The notes under the pieces: generated by a model
Seen by the model: the letters and a program-made list of their open reading frames with translations, nothing else
What the model was told of the DNA's origin: nothing
Databases searched by the model: none
Assembly (NCBI RefSeq): GCF_006345825.1
Contig: NZ_VCIX01000092.1
Location: 2,232,001-2,296,000 of the forward strand
DNA from: Paenibacillus paridis
Lineage (GTDB): Bacteria > Bacillota > Bacilli > Paenibacillales > Paenibacillaceae
Direction of reading: 5' to 3'
Length of the DNA: 64,000 nt
Shown: positions 9,891-19,460 of the stretch, one piece after another
How positions within the stretch are numbered: the stretch's first letter is position 1
How the letters are laid out: the number at the start of each line of letters is the position of its first letter
Made by a program: the position numbers and the translations under genes

Positions 9891-11396
9891 TGTATACCAT
9901 TCATTCACTGCATCGATTGCAGCCTTTCCACCCTTAGCATCAAACTCCTTTGTAAATTTGTCGAACTCCGACAAATCACGCTTACCCATAATAAATTTCA
10001 TCGCGTTTTCTTCAGCGAAATTACGCAACTCTGGGAATTTCGAATCGAACGCTTCAATGGATGGGGCGTAGTTCGTTTCCTCACGTGATTTTTTGAATGC
10101 AAGCTGAGGCTCATAATACGGCAACAAGTTTTTGGCTTTAAGTCTTGCATCAATGCCGAAATCCGTATCTCCTAAGCCGTACATCGAGCGCCAGGCAATT
10201 TTGTCGCTCTGTTCCTTCGACTGCGTGTATTCCCCATTCGCTTCTGTGTAATCCTCATCCTTAATACCGTAATTAAGCAAGATATCCGTTTCCTGCTTAT
10301 ACAAGAAGTTTAGATACTGGGCTGCGCCAAGCTTGTTTTTTGCTTGCTTTGGAATCACAATGTACTGCGTGGAAATCGAAGCATCTTGAATCCCTGATTG
10401 TCCATTTATTCCAACGGGAGGTGCGATAAACTGAACAGATCCGCTATCCTTCTTTTCCTGCAACGCTTTATCCACATCAATGCCTGAGGAGAAATACAAG
10501 GTATTAAATACAGCTGTTCCGTTTATCAGCTTATCTTTGCTATCTTTATTGACCGCAAATTCTGGATCAAGCAATCCTTCATCAAACCACTTTTTGAGAG
10601 TGGTTATAAATCCCTTGAATTCCGGCTGTACCCAGGAAAATTTCAATTCTCCGTCTTTTACGACTGTAGGTGTGGACACGCCAAAGGCAGCGGCGAACGG
10701 GAAGAAGCCATCAAAGAAAGAGCCCGCACTTGAAGTTGCCATCGTTAGCGGCGTAATATTTTTCTTCTCTTTAATCGTCTTCATTGTCAAATAAAACTCA
10801 TCGATCGTTGTTGGGGCATTCAAGTTCAATTCCTTCAAAATATCTGCGCGAGCGATAAGGCCATTACTTACCTTTAATGCATTTCGATAAGGAATTGCAT
10901 AAAGTTTTCCCTCATACCTCAAAGCATCTAACGATTCATTGGTCGCCATTGTAGACAAATTCGGAATTTCATTTGCAATTAAATCATCGAGAGGCTCGAG
11001 CGCACCTTGTTTGGCCAATTTGAAATAGTCTGATTTGCCAGCTACCATTATCAAATCGGGCACATCACCAGAAGCAAAGATAATAGATATTTTTTGCGAT
11101 GGATTTTCATTTGGCAGTGACTCATATTGAATATTAAAGCCTGAATTCTCCCTAAGTTTATTAATTATCTTATTATTATTCATCGTGTCTGAACCTTTGA
11201 ATTGCTCCATTACGCCGTGATAAAGCCTTGTAATTTTCAAATCCTTTAGCGCTTTGGCTTCTTCCCCACCCTCACTCGTTGCAGCTGTCTTTTCTGAGCC
11301 ATTCTGACCCGCTTCCTTACTTGTGCTGCACCCCGAAATAGCAAGGAAACACAACACTAAGCTAATACTAATGGCCACTGTTTTTCTAAAATGCAT
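9882..11396 (-). CDS. Sugar ABC transporter lipoprotein (LplA/YtcQ-like binding protein)
   Basis: 504 residues. A type II signal peptide with lipobox LAISGC is followed by a Ser/Gly/Glu-rich linker and an extracellular solute-binding family 1 fold. The length fits the LplA/YtcQ group rather than the shorter maltose-type proteins. The start is an ATG with TAGGGGG upstream. It is the last gene of a permease-permease-binding protein operon. No ATPase gene is present, as usual for Paenibacillus systems that share an MsmK/UgpC ATPase. The substrate is probably an oligosaccharide; the sequence does not specify which. Confidence 0.88.
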   Translation of the reverse strand: MHFRKTVAISISLVLCFLAISGCSTSKEAGQNGSEKTAATSEGGEEAKALKDLKITRLYHGVMEQFKGSDTMNNNKIINKLRENSGFNIQYESLPNENPSQKISIIFASGDVPDLIMVAGKSDYFKLAKQGALEPLDDLIANEIPNLSTMATNESLDALRYEGKLYAIPYRNALKVSNGLIARADILKELNLNAPTTIDEFYLTMKTIKEKKNITPLTMATSSAGSFFDGFFPFAAAFGVSTPTVVKDGELKFSWVQPEFKGFITTLKKWFDEGLLDPEFAVNKDSKDKLINGTAVFNTLYFSSGIDVDKALQEKKDSGSVQFIAPPVGINGQSGIQDASISTQYIVIPKQAKNKLGAAQYLNFLYKQETDILLNYGIKDEDYTEANGEYTQSKEQSDKIAWRSMYGLGDTDFGIDARLKAKNLLPYYEPQLAFKKSREETNYAPSIEAFDSKFPELRNFAEENAMKFIMGKRDLSEFDKFTKEFDAKGGKAAIDAVNEWYTQK

Positions 11397-11447
11397 GATT
11401 ACGCCCCCTAATTAATTATTCATATGAAAGTCCGGATTAGGAATGGA

Positions 11448-12317
11448 TCATCCCTTGACCGCACCTAACATAACACCTTTTACAAAATATTTTTGGATGA
11501 AGGGATATACACAAAGGATAGGAAATACGACACAGATGATCGCGGCAGCCGTCGTAGACTCTGGCGTAAGTTCACTTAAAACGCCACCCGTCGTCATATC
11601 CCCTGTCTTGGAATTCGTTACGATCTGCATAAGAAATACTTGCAGTGGCATCAGACCTCTATCTGTGATATACATCATGGCCTGGAAGAAGCTGTTCCAG
11701 TAACCAACGGCATAAAACATCGCGATCGTTGCAATAGTCGGTATAGATAAAGGTAGATAGATCCAAGCTAGGACCCGTAAGTTAGAAGCCCCATCCATTA
11801 TCGCTGACTCTTCCAAAGCCTCAGGCAGGCTTAAAAAATAGTTGCGGATCAGGATTAAATTGAACGGCGCCAAGGCCATTGGCAGCATAATGGACCAGAG
11901 TGTATTCAACAATTCGAGCTGCTTCACAACCAGATAAGTAGGAATTAGACCACCGCTGAAAAACATCGTGATGACGAAGAATAGCATAAACCCTCTTTTA
12001 GAAGGAAAGTTTTTTCTAGAGAGCGCAAAGGCAGCCAATGTGGTGACAGCCATGCTGATTGCCGTTCCAACTACGGTAATAATCATAGAATTCCAGAATG
12101 AAATGTAAAATTGTTTATACGAGAGTACATATTCATAAGAAGCCACGTTAAAGCCTTTCGGCCATAGCCAAATCTCTTTCGCTAGAAGATACGTTTCGCT
12201 GCTTAATGATTTTGCTACGATATGAATCAAAGGTACAACGGTTGCTATGGAAAGCAACGATAATAGAATCACGTTTACATAATTAAATATGGATTCTTTC
12301 CTAATTATTCTCATCAT
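11448..12317 (-). CDS. Carbohydrate ABC permease, LplC-like
   Basis: 289 residues, six membrane helices. The binding-protein-dependent permease loop is EALEESAIMDGASNLRVLAWIYLPLSIPTIATI (EAA-x3-G motif). The C-terminus FIQKYFVKGVMLGAVKG is the LplC signature. The start is one of two adjacent ATGs after GAGGG. It lies 20 bp downstream of the LplB-like gene and 51 bp before the lipoprotein gene, so a single operon is clear. Confidence 0.93.
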   Translation of the reverse strand: MMRIIRKESIFNYVNVILLSLLSIATVVPLIHIVAKSLSSETYLLAKEIWLWPKGFNVASYEYVLSYKQFYISFWNSMIITVVGTAISMAVTTLAAFALSRKNFPSKRGFMLFFVITMFFSGGLIPTYLVVKQLELLNTLWSIMLPMALAPFNLILIRNYFLSLPEALEESAIMDGASNLRVLAWIYLPLSIPTIATIAMFYAVGYWNSFFQAMMYITDRGLMPLQVFLMQIVTNSKTGDMTTGGVLSELTPESTTAAAIICVVFPILCVYPFIQKYFVKGVMLGAVKG

Positions 12318-12337
12318 AACCCTCTACTTTCTATTCC

Positions 12338-13285
12338 TTAGAAAATTCCTTCTTCCCCCATTCTCCTTGCAAAAACATTAGCCAGAACGAGAAGGACACA
12401 GCCAATGACTGACTTGAATAATCCAGCAGCAGTAGTTAGACCAAATTGCATAGAGCCTAAGCCCACTCGAAACACATACGTATCAATAATATCTGCCACA
12501 TCATAAACAGTTGGGTTATACATTACGAGTACCTGTTCGAAACCTGCATCTAAGATATAACCGATCCGAAGCAAGAGAATAATGATAATGGTCGACTTTA
12601 AACCAGGAAGCGAAATATGCCAAATTTGACGAAAACGATTGGCCCCGTCCACGGTAGCCGCTTGATAGAGCTCATCATTAATTCCCAGCAATGCAGCGAG
12701 ATAAATAATCGCACCCCAACCCGCTTCTTTCCATATATCCGAGCCTACGAGAATCCAGCGGAAAATTCCTTCATCCGACATGAAAAAGATCGGTTGGAAG
12801 CCTAACATTTCGATGATTCTATTAATGATACCGCTGCTGGGAGACAGCATATCAATGGCGAGGCCGCCAATAATGACCCATGAAATAAAGTGAGGCAGAT
12901 AAGTAATCGTCTGTACCATTCGTTTGAACTTGTCTAGTTTGAGCTCATTCAGCAGCAAAGCTAGAATAATGGGAATTGGAAATCCTACGAGCAGCTTCAT
13001 CAAGCTGATGATAACGGTATTTCTCACAACTCTTGGGAATTCATCAAACGAAAATAATTCACGAAAATATTGAAATCCTACCCACTCGCTCCCCCACACG
13101 CCTTCCATGAAATTGTAGTCCTTGAAGGCAATGATGACGCCATACATCGGTATATATTTAAAGAGGAGGATGAGGATAACTGCAGGCAATAACATTAGAT
13201 ACAAATCCCAATATTTTAGAAGCTTCGATGACCTCCCTTTTGTTAGTTTCACTTCCCTGGTTACTACCGTAGAGTTTGTTTTCAT
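12338..13285 (-). CDS. Carbohydrate ABC permease, LplB-like
   Basis: 315 residues, six helices. The N-terminal YLMLLPAVILILLFKYIPMYGVIIAFKDYN is characteristic of LplB/YtcP permeases. The EAA loop is YQAATVDGANRFRQIWHISLPGLKSTI. The start is an ATG with TAAGGAGA upstream. It is the first gene of the importer operon; a hairpin pair upstream (13350-13444) separates it from the regulator genes, so it probably has its own promoter activated by the YesN-like regulator. Confidence 0.93.
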   Translation of the reverse strand: MKTNSTVVTREVKLTKGRSSKLLKYWDLYLMLLPAVILILLFKYIPMYGVIIAFKDYNFMEGVWGSEWVGFQYFRELFSFDEFPRVVRNTVIISLMKLLVGFPIPIILALLLNELKLDKFKRMVQTITYLPHFISWVIIGGLAIDMLSPSSGIINRIIEMLGFQPIFFMSDEGIFRWILVGSDIWKEAGWGAIIYLAALLGINDELYQAATVDGANRFRQIWHISLPGLKSTIIIILLLRIGYILDAGFEQVLVMYNPTVYDVADIIDTYVFRVGLGSMQFGLTTAAGLFKSVIGCVLLVLANVFARRMGEEGIF

Positions 13286-13349
13286 CGTTTGTGATCTCCT
13301 TAGCTATCATGCTGTTTCTTGATTTAACTATAGCTTTTCAGGAAATGAA

Positions 13350-13373
13350 AAAGTAGACTAATCCTTCTACTTT
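13350..13373. promoter_or_regulatory. 8-bp inverted repeat upstream of the importer operon
   Basis: AAAGTAGA (13350-13357) and TCTACTTT (13366-13373), spaced by 8 nt. It lies 65 bp upstream of the LplB-like start and downstream of the regulator terminator. It could be a binding site for the AraC-type response regulator or a second weak terminator, since TTTTTC follows it leftward. Confidence 0.4.
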
Positions 13374-13404
13374 AATGACAACAAATTCTACGTTTTGAAA
13401 ATGC

Positions 13405-13444
13405 AAAAAAAGACACCAACCGTTCATGTTGAATGTCTTTTTTT
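13405..13444 (-). terminator. Terminator of the regulator operon
   Basis: AAAAAAAGACA pairs perfectly with TGTCTTTTTTT, giving a U-rich tail leftward; it starts 14 bp after the response regulator stop. Confidence 0.85.
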
Positions 13445-13457
13445 GATTTACAAGCTA

Positions 13458-15056
13458 TCACTTGTTCATTTCGCTCGGCTTAATTCCCCAGTACTTCTGA
13501 AAGCTTCGCGAGAAGTAGTTCCCGTTCTTATACCCGACTTGTTCTGCCACTTCATACACTTTGCTCCCCGCTGCCAGCAGCTCCTTCGCCTTTTCCATAC
13601 GCAGTTTTAGCACGCTATCCGAAAAAGTACTGCCGGTCACCTCCTTAAAGATCCTGCTTGCATAGGCATAATTCATATACATCTTCTCAGCTACAAAATA
13701 TAAACTTAGCTCTTCTTCATATAAATGTCGTTCAACGAAGGCCAAAATTTCACTAACCGTAATATGCGTTCCCGATTTTCGGCGCTCGCTAATCGACCTG
13801 CTAATCCGCGTCATCATGCGATGCAGCCATTCCATCAGCTGTTCCTTAGCTAGCAACTGATTAAAATTGATAAAATCTGTGTAATCCTCGGCAAGTGTTT
13901 CGCGTAAACTCCACCCACGGGAATTGACAATTCTCGTCAACAAGGACGTAATGCGAAGCAGCATCTCTCTCGCATTAACAATGGTATGGTTCGGTGAGAA
14001 GCCGATGTCCATTAGCTTGCTGATGAGCTCCGACCGCTTGCTCTCATTGCCCGTTTCCACAGCTATTTCGATCTCCTTCTCCAGATCATTCATATTCAAC
14101 CAAACGGTCTTGGAAGGGGCATCGTTACGATATGGAATGACGGTTTCATTACCAAGCACGATACGTTCCTGTAATGCCATTCTACTCTGCTTATAGGCAA
14201 TTGGCAGCAGTGCTTGATCCTCCACACAGGTACCAATACCCGCGCTGGCTGTTAGCTTCAAACAGGATTTAACCGTGCTCAGCAACCTGCCAAGGTGCTG
14301 ATTGACTTTGAGTTGAAATCCTGACACCTCTACACCCGAAGGGGCAAAGAAAATAATTGCTGTCAATCCGTCATCATCATGTATAACGATACCATCCATA
14401 TCTTCCATGACATCCCGTGTAATGTTGAAGAGAGAATACTGAATTAACGGCCGCTCCCCTGAATGGAAACGGTTATCGGTTTCAGCAATCGGATCCATAT
14501 CGAGCGTGACAGGCAAATAGATGTTGCCTGCTAGAGAGAAGCCGATCTCCTGACTGCGTTTCTCTATCTCCCACGTAGACAAACGCCCGTTCAACCAATT
14601 TTTATAAAAGGATTGTTTAAGATGCGGCAGATGCTCCATCCATCTCTGCTTCAGCAGAACGATGTTATGAATGGCGTTCAGTTCCTGTTCACGAAGCTGT
14701 TTGGCTCTTATCACCGTTTCCAGTATGAGCTCATTTTCCGCTGGCTTCACTAGATATTTAACGACTCCATAATCGATGCTGTCACGTGCATATTCGAAAT
14801 GGTCAAAGCCCGTTAAAATGATGACCTTAACATGAGGATATTCACTCTTCAGTTCCTTTGCAAGCTCAAGGCCACTCATATCGGGCATATGGATATCGGT
14901 AATGACGATATCAATGCATTCCTTCTCTACAGCCATGATCGCTTCCCTGCCGTTTGCGACAGCTCCAGCAATTTCAATGTCATAATCTTCCCATGAAATG
15001 CCATAGGCAATCCGCTCTCTGACTTGAAATTCATCTTCAACGACGAGCAGCTTCAT
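13458..15056 (-). CDS. YesN-type response regulator with AraC DNA-binding domain
   Basis: 532 residues. The receiver domain (1-120) has the phospho-acceptor Asp in CIDIVITDIHMPDMSG and Lys in YLVKPAENE. A long central region of unknown function follows, then an AraC domain (~430-530; SLYFVAEKMYMNYAYASRIFKEVTG and VAEQVGYKNGNYFSRSFQKYWGIKPSE). Its start lies inside the kinase gene (20-bp overlap), with GGAGGAGG in the end of the kinase, so translation is coupled. Expected role: activation of the neighbouring importer in response to extracellular sugars sensed by the kinase. Confidence 0.92.
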   Translation of the reverse strand: MKLLVVEDEFQVRERIAYGISWEDYDIEIAGAVANGREAIMAVEKECIDIVITDIHMPDMSGLELAKELKSEYPHVKVIILTGFDHFEYARDSIDYGVVKYLVKPAENELILETVIRAKQLREQELNAIHNIVLLKQRWMEHLPHLKQSFYKNWLNGRLSTWEIEKRSQEIGFSLAGNIYLPVTLDMDPIAETDNRFHSGERPLIQYSLFNITRDVMEDMDGIVIHDDDGLTAIIFFAPSGVEVSGFQLKVNQHLGRLLSTVKSCLKLTASAGIGTCVEDQALLPIAYKQSRMALQERIVLGNETVIPYRNDAPSKTVWLNMNDLEKEIEIAVETGNESKRSELISKLMDIGFSPNHTIVNAREMLLRITSLLTRIVNSRGWSLRETLAEDYTDFINFNQLLAKEQLMEWLHRMMTRISRSISERRKSGTHITVSEILAFVERHLYEEELSLYFVAEKMYMNYAYASRIFKEVTGSTFSDSVLKLRMEKAKELLAAGSKVYEVAEQVGYKNGNYFSRSFQKYWGIKPSEMNK

Positions 15057-16788
15057 GTTCTTCCTCCTCCTCTCGAATAGGAATGATTAAGGTGACCTTT
15101 GTTCCGAGTCCCTCTTCACTTTCAATCTGGACATCTGCTTCTTCTCCATAGTAGAGCTTCATTCTCGATTTCACATTTTTCATGCCAAAAAATTGAACCG
15201 AAGGGCTTTCTTGCGGCACGCGATACAGCTTACTTGTCAGTATGCTAAGCTCACGTTGAATTTGTTTCAGCAAAGTATCTGGTATTCCCAAACCAGTATC
15301 CTCTACTTCAATGAATAAAAAATGTTGATGAACTCTGGAGCGTATGCGCAGCTCGCCCTCGAACGGACATTTCTCAAGTCCATGAATAATGGCGTTTTCC
15401 ACTATGGGCTGCAGCAGCAGCTTGAGTATAGGAATGGTCTCAGAGCCTTTCTCCAGATCAATCTCAACTGAAAAATGTTCTGTTCGCATCTGTTGGACAC
15501 GTATGTAATACAGTAAATGCTGCATCGTTTCCTCTAATGTAAAATGACTCCGTCCTTTTCCCAAGCTTACTCTAAAAAATTTGGCCAAATTTAAGACCAT
15601 TTCACTAATTTCCTTCATTCTGAATTTGATAGCCACCGAATAGATCGAATCTAGTGTATTATACAGAAAATGTGGATTAACCTGGGATTGCAGCAAGCTG
15701 AATTCCGACTTAGCTAGGCGCAGCTCCTTCTCATAATCCTCCTCGATCATCCTTCTCTGTGACTCTGCCATCTGATTAAAACCGTTCATCACGAAGCCGA
15801 ACTCATCTCTCCGAGCATGCTTAATTCGATAATTCAAATTTCCCTTGCCTACGAATTTGAAAGCGCTTGACAATTGGTGCAATGGCTTTAAAATTTGATT
15901 GTAAATCAACCAAGCCGTCCACACAGCAAGAAGGATGCTGAGTAGAATCGTAACGTAGGTAAAGAGCTGCAGCCGATGCGATTGCTTGAATATCTCATCC
16001 TTTGGCTGCTCTAATTGAATAGACCACGCACCGCTAGCCTCTTTCATAGTGAACATATCAGAAGCATAGGCTTGCTTAGCTGCAGGATTCGTTTCCAGAA
16101 TGAGTCTGTTATTATAAAATAAAGAAATGTTCATTCGTTCAGTCGTTTGGAGATGTTGAATCATATTCTGAAGCGACGATTTATTTACAGCAAAAATCAA
16201 CGCATTCGGCTCAGGATTATCTCTTAAAACGTCTAGCAGTCGAATATAGTATAGATTAGATTCTCTTAAATAGTAGTTTTGATCCCCGCTGGAATCCTCA
16301 TCAGGTATATAAATGACGAGAGAACCAATTCCTTGAACGACTTGCTGGAACCAGCCTTCTTCACTTACCTGAGGCCATCTGAGTGCCCCCAGCGCTGTAG
16401 AAACGCCATTCCCACTCGCTCCATGTACAATATACGCTTCCTGAATGGCACCGTTAATATTGACAAGAGAGCTTAGCTGTTGCATAACGGTATGAATATC
16501 ATACAAATGTGCAGGGTTAAGCGGATCTTCAATATCTCTAAAGATGTTTACAATATTAGGATTGGAGCTAATCAGCAGCGTTTGCTGATCCATCGTATTC
16601 GCTGTTTGCTCCATATAAGCAAGTGACGTTAGGAGTGCCCCTTTCGTCCGGTCACTAATTTGCACATTCATAATGCCCTGCGAATAATTGTTTGCAAATA
16701 GACTTACACCGACCAAAGGAATGAGGATGAGCAAAAAGGTTAAGGTAAGCTTGAGCTGCAAGGAAAACGTAGTTCGCGTGCTCTTCAC
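15037..16788 (-). CDS. YesM-type sensor histidine kinase
   Basis: 583 residues from a GTG at 16786-16788 that overlaps the upstream stop codon as TAGTG and has GGAAGGAG upstream; an earlier in-frame start at 16836 lies inside the preceding gene. One N-terminal helix, a ~270-residue extracellular sensor, a second helix near 285, then HAMP (LNYRIKHARRDEFGFVMNGFNQMAE), the His_kinase box with QVNPHFLYNTLDSI (phospho-His) and an HATPase domain (NAIIHGLEK, DTGLGIP). The C-terminus is Glu-rich because it encodes the ribosome binding site of the response regulator. Confidence 0.92.
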   Translation of the reverse strand: MKSTRTTFSLQLKLTLTFLLILIPLVGVSLFANNYSQGIMNVQISDRTKGALLTSLAYMEQTANTMDQQTLLISSNPNIVNIFRDIEDPLNPAHLYDIHTVMQQLSSLVNINGAIQEAYIVHGASGNGVSTALGALRWPQVSEEGWFQQVVQGIGSLVIYIPDEDSSGDQNYYLRESNLYYIRLLDVLRDNPEPNALIFAVNKSSLQNMIQHLQTTERMNISLFYNNRLILETNPAAKQAYASDMFTMKEASGAWSIQLEQPKDEIFKQSHRLQLFTYVTILLSILLAVWTAWLIYNQILKPLHQLSSAFKFVGKGNLNYRIKHARRDEFGFVMNGFNQMAESQRRMIEEDYEKELRLAKSEFSLLQSQVNPHFLYNTLDSIYSVAIKFRMKEISEMVLNLAKFFRVSLGKGRSHFTLEETMQHLLYYIRVQQMRTEHFSVEIDLEKGSETIPILKLLLQPIVENAIIHGLEKCPFEGELRIRSRVHQHFLFIEVEDTGLGIPDTLLKQIQRELSILTSKLYRVPQESPSVQFFGMKNVKSRMKLYYGEEADVQIESEEGLGTKVTLIIPIREEEEEHEAARR

Positions 16789-17657
16789 TATTGCTCCTTC
16801 CTTTCTATGCCTGAAACTCGTTGCGCAGCTCTCCAATCGCCTGGAGGTCTGCCGTAATATTTGCTGAAAGCATGTGTGAATGCATAGGAATCAGAATAAC
16901 CTAACATGGATGAAACCTCACTAATCATAAATTGAGAGGATAGTAGCTCTGCTGCTTTTTCCATTCGTAATCGGTGCAAATATTGGATTGGGGATACCCC
17001 CATAGCCTCCGAGAACATCTTCGAGAAATATGTACGATGAAGAGATAAGAAATCAGCAACATCACGAACGGTAATATGTTCCATATAGTACGTGTCCATA
17101 AAAGCAACGCTTTTAGGAATCCAGTTTTCTTTGCCGCTCTGGTTCTTTTCGGACGAATCAGTTGAAATCATCAGACCAAATATGCGATATAGGAGTGAAC
17201 AAATTTCATTATGCCGTTTTAGATCATATTTTTGAGGAAGAAATAGCTGTCGAAACGTGGTCTCAAGCTCCTTGGTCATTATCCCTAGAAGGTAAGGAGA
17301 TGCCTTACTAAAGCCAGCCGCGGCAAAGAGCTCCGGTGCCTGCGGTCCGTCTATGGAAATCCATATCATCTGTAGATGACTCTCACTCGGAGCTAACCGG
17401 TAACGAAATGTACTTCCCGGAACCATCGCAAACACATCGCCTTTAGACAACACAACGTGTTCTTTGTCAAAGGTAAACTCTACCTTACCTTCCATAATAA
17501 AATGCATATTATAATACTCTAGAATCATTGGCCCTGAATGATAGCTAGGCTTAGCAATATTTCGACCAAGTCGGAGCGGCCAGATGCCTCCTTTTTTTGC
17601 GAATTCGTCAGGAACGAATAGCTTAGATTCAAAAAATTCCTTTGCCGTTTCTTGCAT
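16788..17657 (-). CDS. AraC-family regulator with cupin sensor domain
   Basis: About 289 residues from the ATG at 17655-17657, which has AAAGGATGG upstream; an in-frame GTG at 17684 is possible but has no good ribosome binding site. An N-terminal cupin-like domain (MILEYYNMHFIMEGKVEFTFDKEHVVLSKGDVFAMVPG) and a C-terminal AraC domain (VRDVADFLSLHRTYFSKMFSEAMGVSPIQYLHRLR) are visible. Its stop overlaps the kinase start (TAGTG), so AraC, kinase and response regulator form one coupled operon. Having both an AraC protein and a YesN-type regulator for one importer suggests two inputs. Confidence 0.88.
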   Translation of the reverse strand: MQETAKEFFESKLFVPDEFAKKGGIWPLRLGRNIAKPSYHSGPMILEYYNMHFIMEGKVEFTFDKEHVVLSKGDVFAMVPGSTFRYRLAPSESHLQMIWISIDGPQAPELFAAAGFSKASPYLLGIMTKELETTFRQLFLPQKYDLKRHNEICSLLYRIFGLMISTDSSEKNQSGKENWIPKSVAFMDTYYMEHITVRDVADFLSLHRTYFSKMFSEAMGVSPIQYLHRLRMEKAAELLSSQFMISEVSSMLGYSDSYAFTHAFSKYYGRPPGDWRAAQRVSGIERKEQ

Positions 17658-17735
17658 GCCGATCACCATCCTTTCATTATTCACTTCTATTGTAGCAAAT
17701 GATTAAGAGGCTTGAATATCACGTATAAGCGAAAT

Positions 17736-17782
17736 AAAAACCTCTCTCTTTGGCAGCTGCTACTGGCCCATCTGAGAGAGGT
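17736..17782 (-). terminator. Terminator of the amidohydrolase/Rieske pair
   Basis: Read leftward, ACCTCTCTC pairs with GAGAGAGGT and is followed by TTTTATTT. It lies 11 bp after the Rieske stop codon. Confidence 0.85.
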
Positions 17783-17792
17783 CTTCATTGTC

Positions 17793-18173
17793 TTACATAT
17801 GAATTAAAATAAGATCGTTATCAATGGAGACACCGAACTTCTCCACCGTGACTTCATACGTTTTGGTGCGCATCACCGCATCCGTGATCATGCAGCCTGT
17901 AGGGATATCGAACTCCCACTGATGCCAAGGGCAACGTACGATTTCACCCTCTCTATCGAACTGAAAATCACCTGGTCCATCGGAAGTAACGTAGGCACTG
18001 ACTATTCCTTTACACAGCTCCGCTCCCTGATGCGGGCAAATATTTCGCAGGGCATGAAAGGCTCCGTTGATATTATAGATGCCGACACTGCGTCCCCCGA
18101 CCTCAACAATCTTATGAGTGCCAGGAGGAATCTCACCTACCGTCCCTACGATGTGCTGCGAGCTTGGCTTCAT
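17793..18173 (-). CDS. Rieske [2Fe-2S] ferredoxin-like protein
   Basis: A 126-residue soluble Rieske domain. The cluster ligands are Cys46 and His48 (CPHQGAELC) and Cys81 and His84 (CPWHQWEFD), exactly the two-box pattern. No membrane segment or oxygenase catalytic domain is fused, so it resembles the small electron carriers of dioxygenase or decarboxylase systems. Its ATG overlaps the amidohydrolase stop as ATGA, so the two proteins are made together and probably work together. No oxygenase gene is visible in the neighbourhood. Confidence 0.9.
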   Translation of the reverse strand: MKPSSQHIVGTVGEIPPGTHKIVEVGGRSVGIYNINGAFHALRNICPHQGAELCKGIVSAYVTSDGPGDFQFDREGEIVRCPWHQWEFDIPTGCMITDAVMRTKTYEVTVEKFGVSIDNDLILIHM

Positions 18174-19300
18174 TTTGTTTCCTCCGCTTTGCGAGGAGGC
18201 AAGCCATATAGCTTAGCTGCATTCTGGTAGTAGATGCTGTCCCATAGCTCCTGCTCCAGTTTCGGCAATGCTTGACTCGGTGAATCATAATCCCAATGCG
18301 GATAATCACTGCAAAACATGAGCGTTTCCTTGGCATAAATGCTTTCTAATAAATGATCAAAGATCTGACGATTTGGTGTCTCCTCGAACGGCTGTGTGGT
18401 CACGCGAACATGCTCTCGGAAATATTCGCTAGGCTTCTTGCGAACCCAAGGTGTCTGCACCCGCAGCCCTTTCCATTCTTGGTCGAGCTTCCATAGAAAT
18501 GGGGCGAGCCACAATACGCCAGCTTCCTGTAAGACGACCTTCAATGTTGGGAATCGCTCAAACACCCCATCGAAGATAAAGCTTGCCAAATGCGCACCCA
18601 TTACCGCGGGACGTGCACATCTTTGCTCAATATAGTGAGTGACATACCCTGCCCCTGTGTGCGGGCTATTAATACCTTCTCCTTCTAATCCAACATGGAT
18701 GGTGAAGGGAAGATTATGACGGACGCACGCTTCATAGATGGGATCATAATGCCTGTTTCCATAAGGTATGGAAGAGCCACTGGAAACAATAACCTGAACC
18801 ATATCCGATCGGCCACCGACCCGATCAATTTCTTGCGCTGCAAGGCTTGGCGCTTGCTTCGAGATAAATACGGAGCCTCTCAGCCTGCTATCTCGCGATA
18901 GCCAATGTTCGATTGTATATTCATTAATCGCCCGGCACATGGCAGCAGCGTAATCATAATTGGGAATCGCATGCACAGCATAGCCCTCTCCAGTGAGAAT
19001 GCCATACTCGACATTGTAGCGATCAAGATGCTGCTTTTGCATCAATTCCAGATCACTTCCTGCATTCCCGCCGCCTTCGGGATACGCGTCAGCCATTCGG
19101 CCGCCGACACCTCCATTAAAGTGCATGCCTCCCGGCAGCGCAGGACCGTATTGCTTCACAAGCTCTTGATACGCTCGCGGCAAATAAGGCTTTATTGCAT
19201 CCAGCCCCGTTCCCTGATGAATGTCGCAGTCAATAATGGATCGTTTCAGCTTCGGACGTTTGTCCGCTGGTAATTGTGTGTTGGTATTCGAAGTCTGCAT
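18170..19300 (-). CDS. Amidohydrolase_2-family metal-dependent hydrolase/decarboxylase
   Basis: 376 residues. The TIM-barrel amidohydrolase_2 pattern is present: IIDCDIHQGT (the first metal-ligand box, with DxH), LPFTIHVGLEGEG (His), AHLASFIFDGVFERFPTLKVVLQEAGVLWLAPFLWKLDQEWKG, and MFCSDYPHWDYDSP (catalytic Asp). Family members hydrolyse or decarboxylate carboxylated rings. The start is an ATG with TGGAGGGA upstream. It forms an operon with the Rieske protein through a 4-bp overlap and follows the secreted glycosidase on the same strand. The exact reaction is unknown. Confidence 0.88.
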   Translation of the reverse strand: MQTSNTNTQLPADKRPKLKRSIIDCDIHQGTGLDAIKPYLPRAYQELVKQYGPALPGGMHFNGGVGGRMADAYPEGGGNAGSDLELMQKQHLDRYNVEYGILTGEGYAVHAIPNYDYAAAMCRAINEYTIEHWLSRDSRLRGSVFISKQAPSLAAQEIDRVGGRSDMVQVIVSSGSSIPYGNRHYDPIYEACVRHNLPFTIHVGLEGEGINSPHTGAGYVTHYIEQRCARPAVMGAHLASFIFDGVFERFPTLKVVLQEAGVLWLAPFLWKLDQEWKGLRVQTPWVRKKPSEYFREHVRVTTQPFEETPNRQIFDHLLESIYAKETLMFCSDYPHWDYDSPSQALPKLEQELWDSIYYQNAAKLYGLPPRKAEETK

Positions 19301-19460
19301 ATCTTTTGTCCCTCCAGCAATTCACATTAGATAGCAGGATGTGAGGTCGTAGCTACGATCCATCCTTGCTCCTTGACCTTAATGTTACGTTTCCAGCGGA
19401 CAAACAACAATGCTGTCGTGTCTTGTATCATTTGCGATTTTGTAAGGTGGCTACATTCTC

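Noticed and set aside
15858-15872. cre-like TGAAAGCGCTTGACA
   Set aside because: It lies in the middle of the kinase coding sequence and its 3' half is shifted by one base relative to the consensus.
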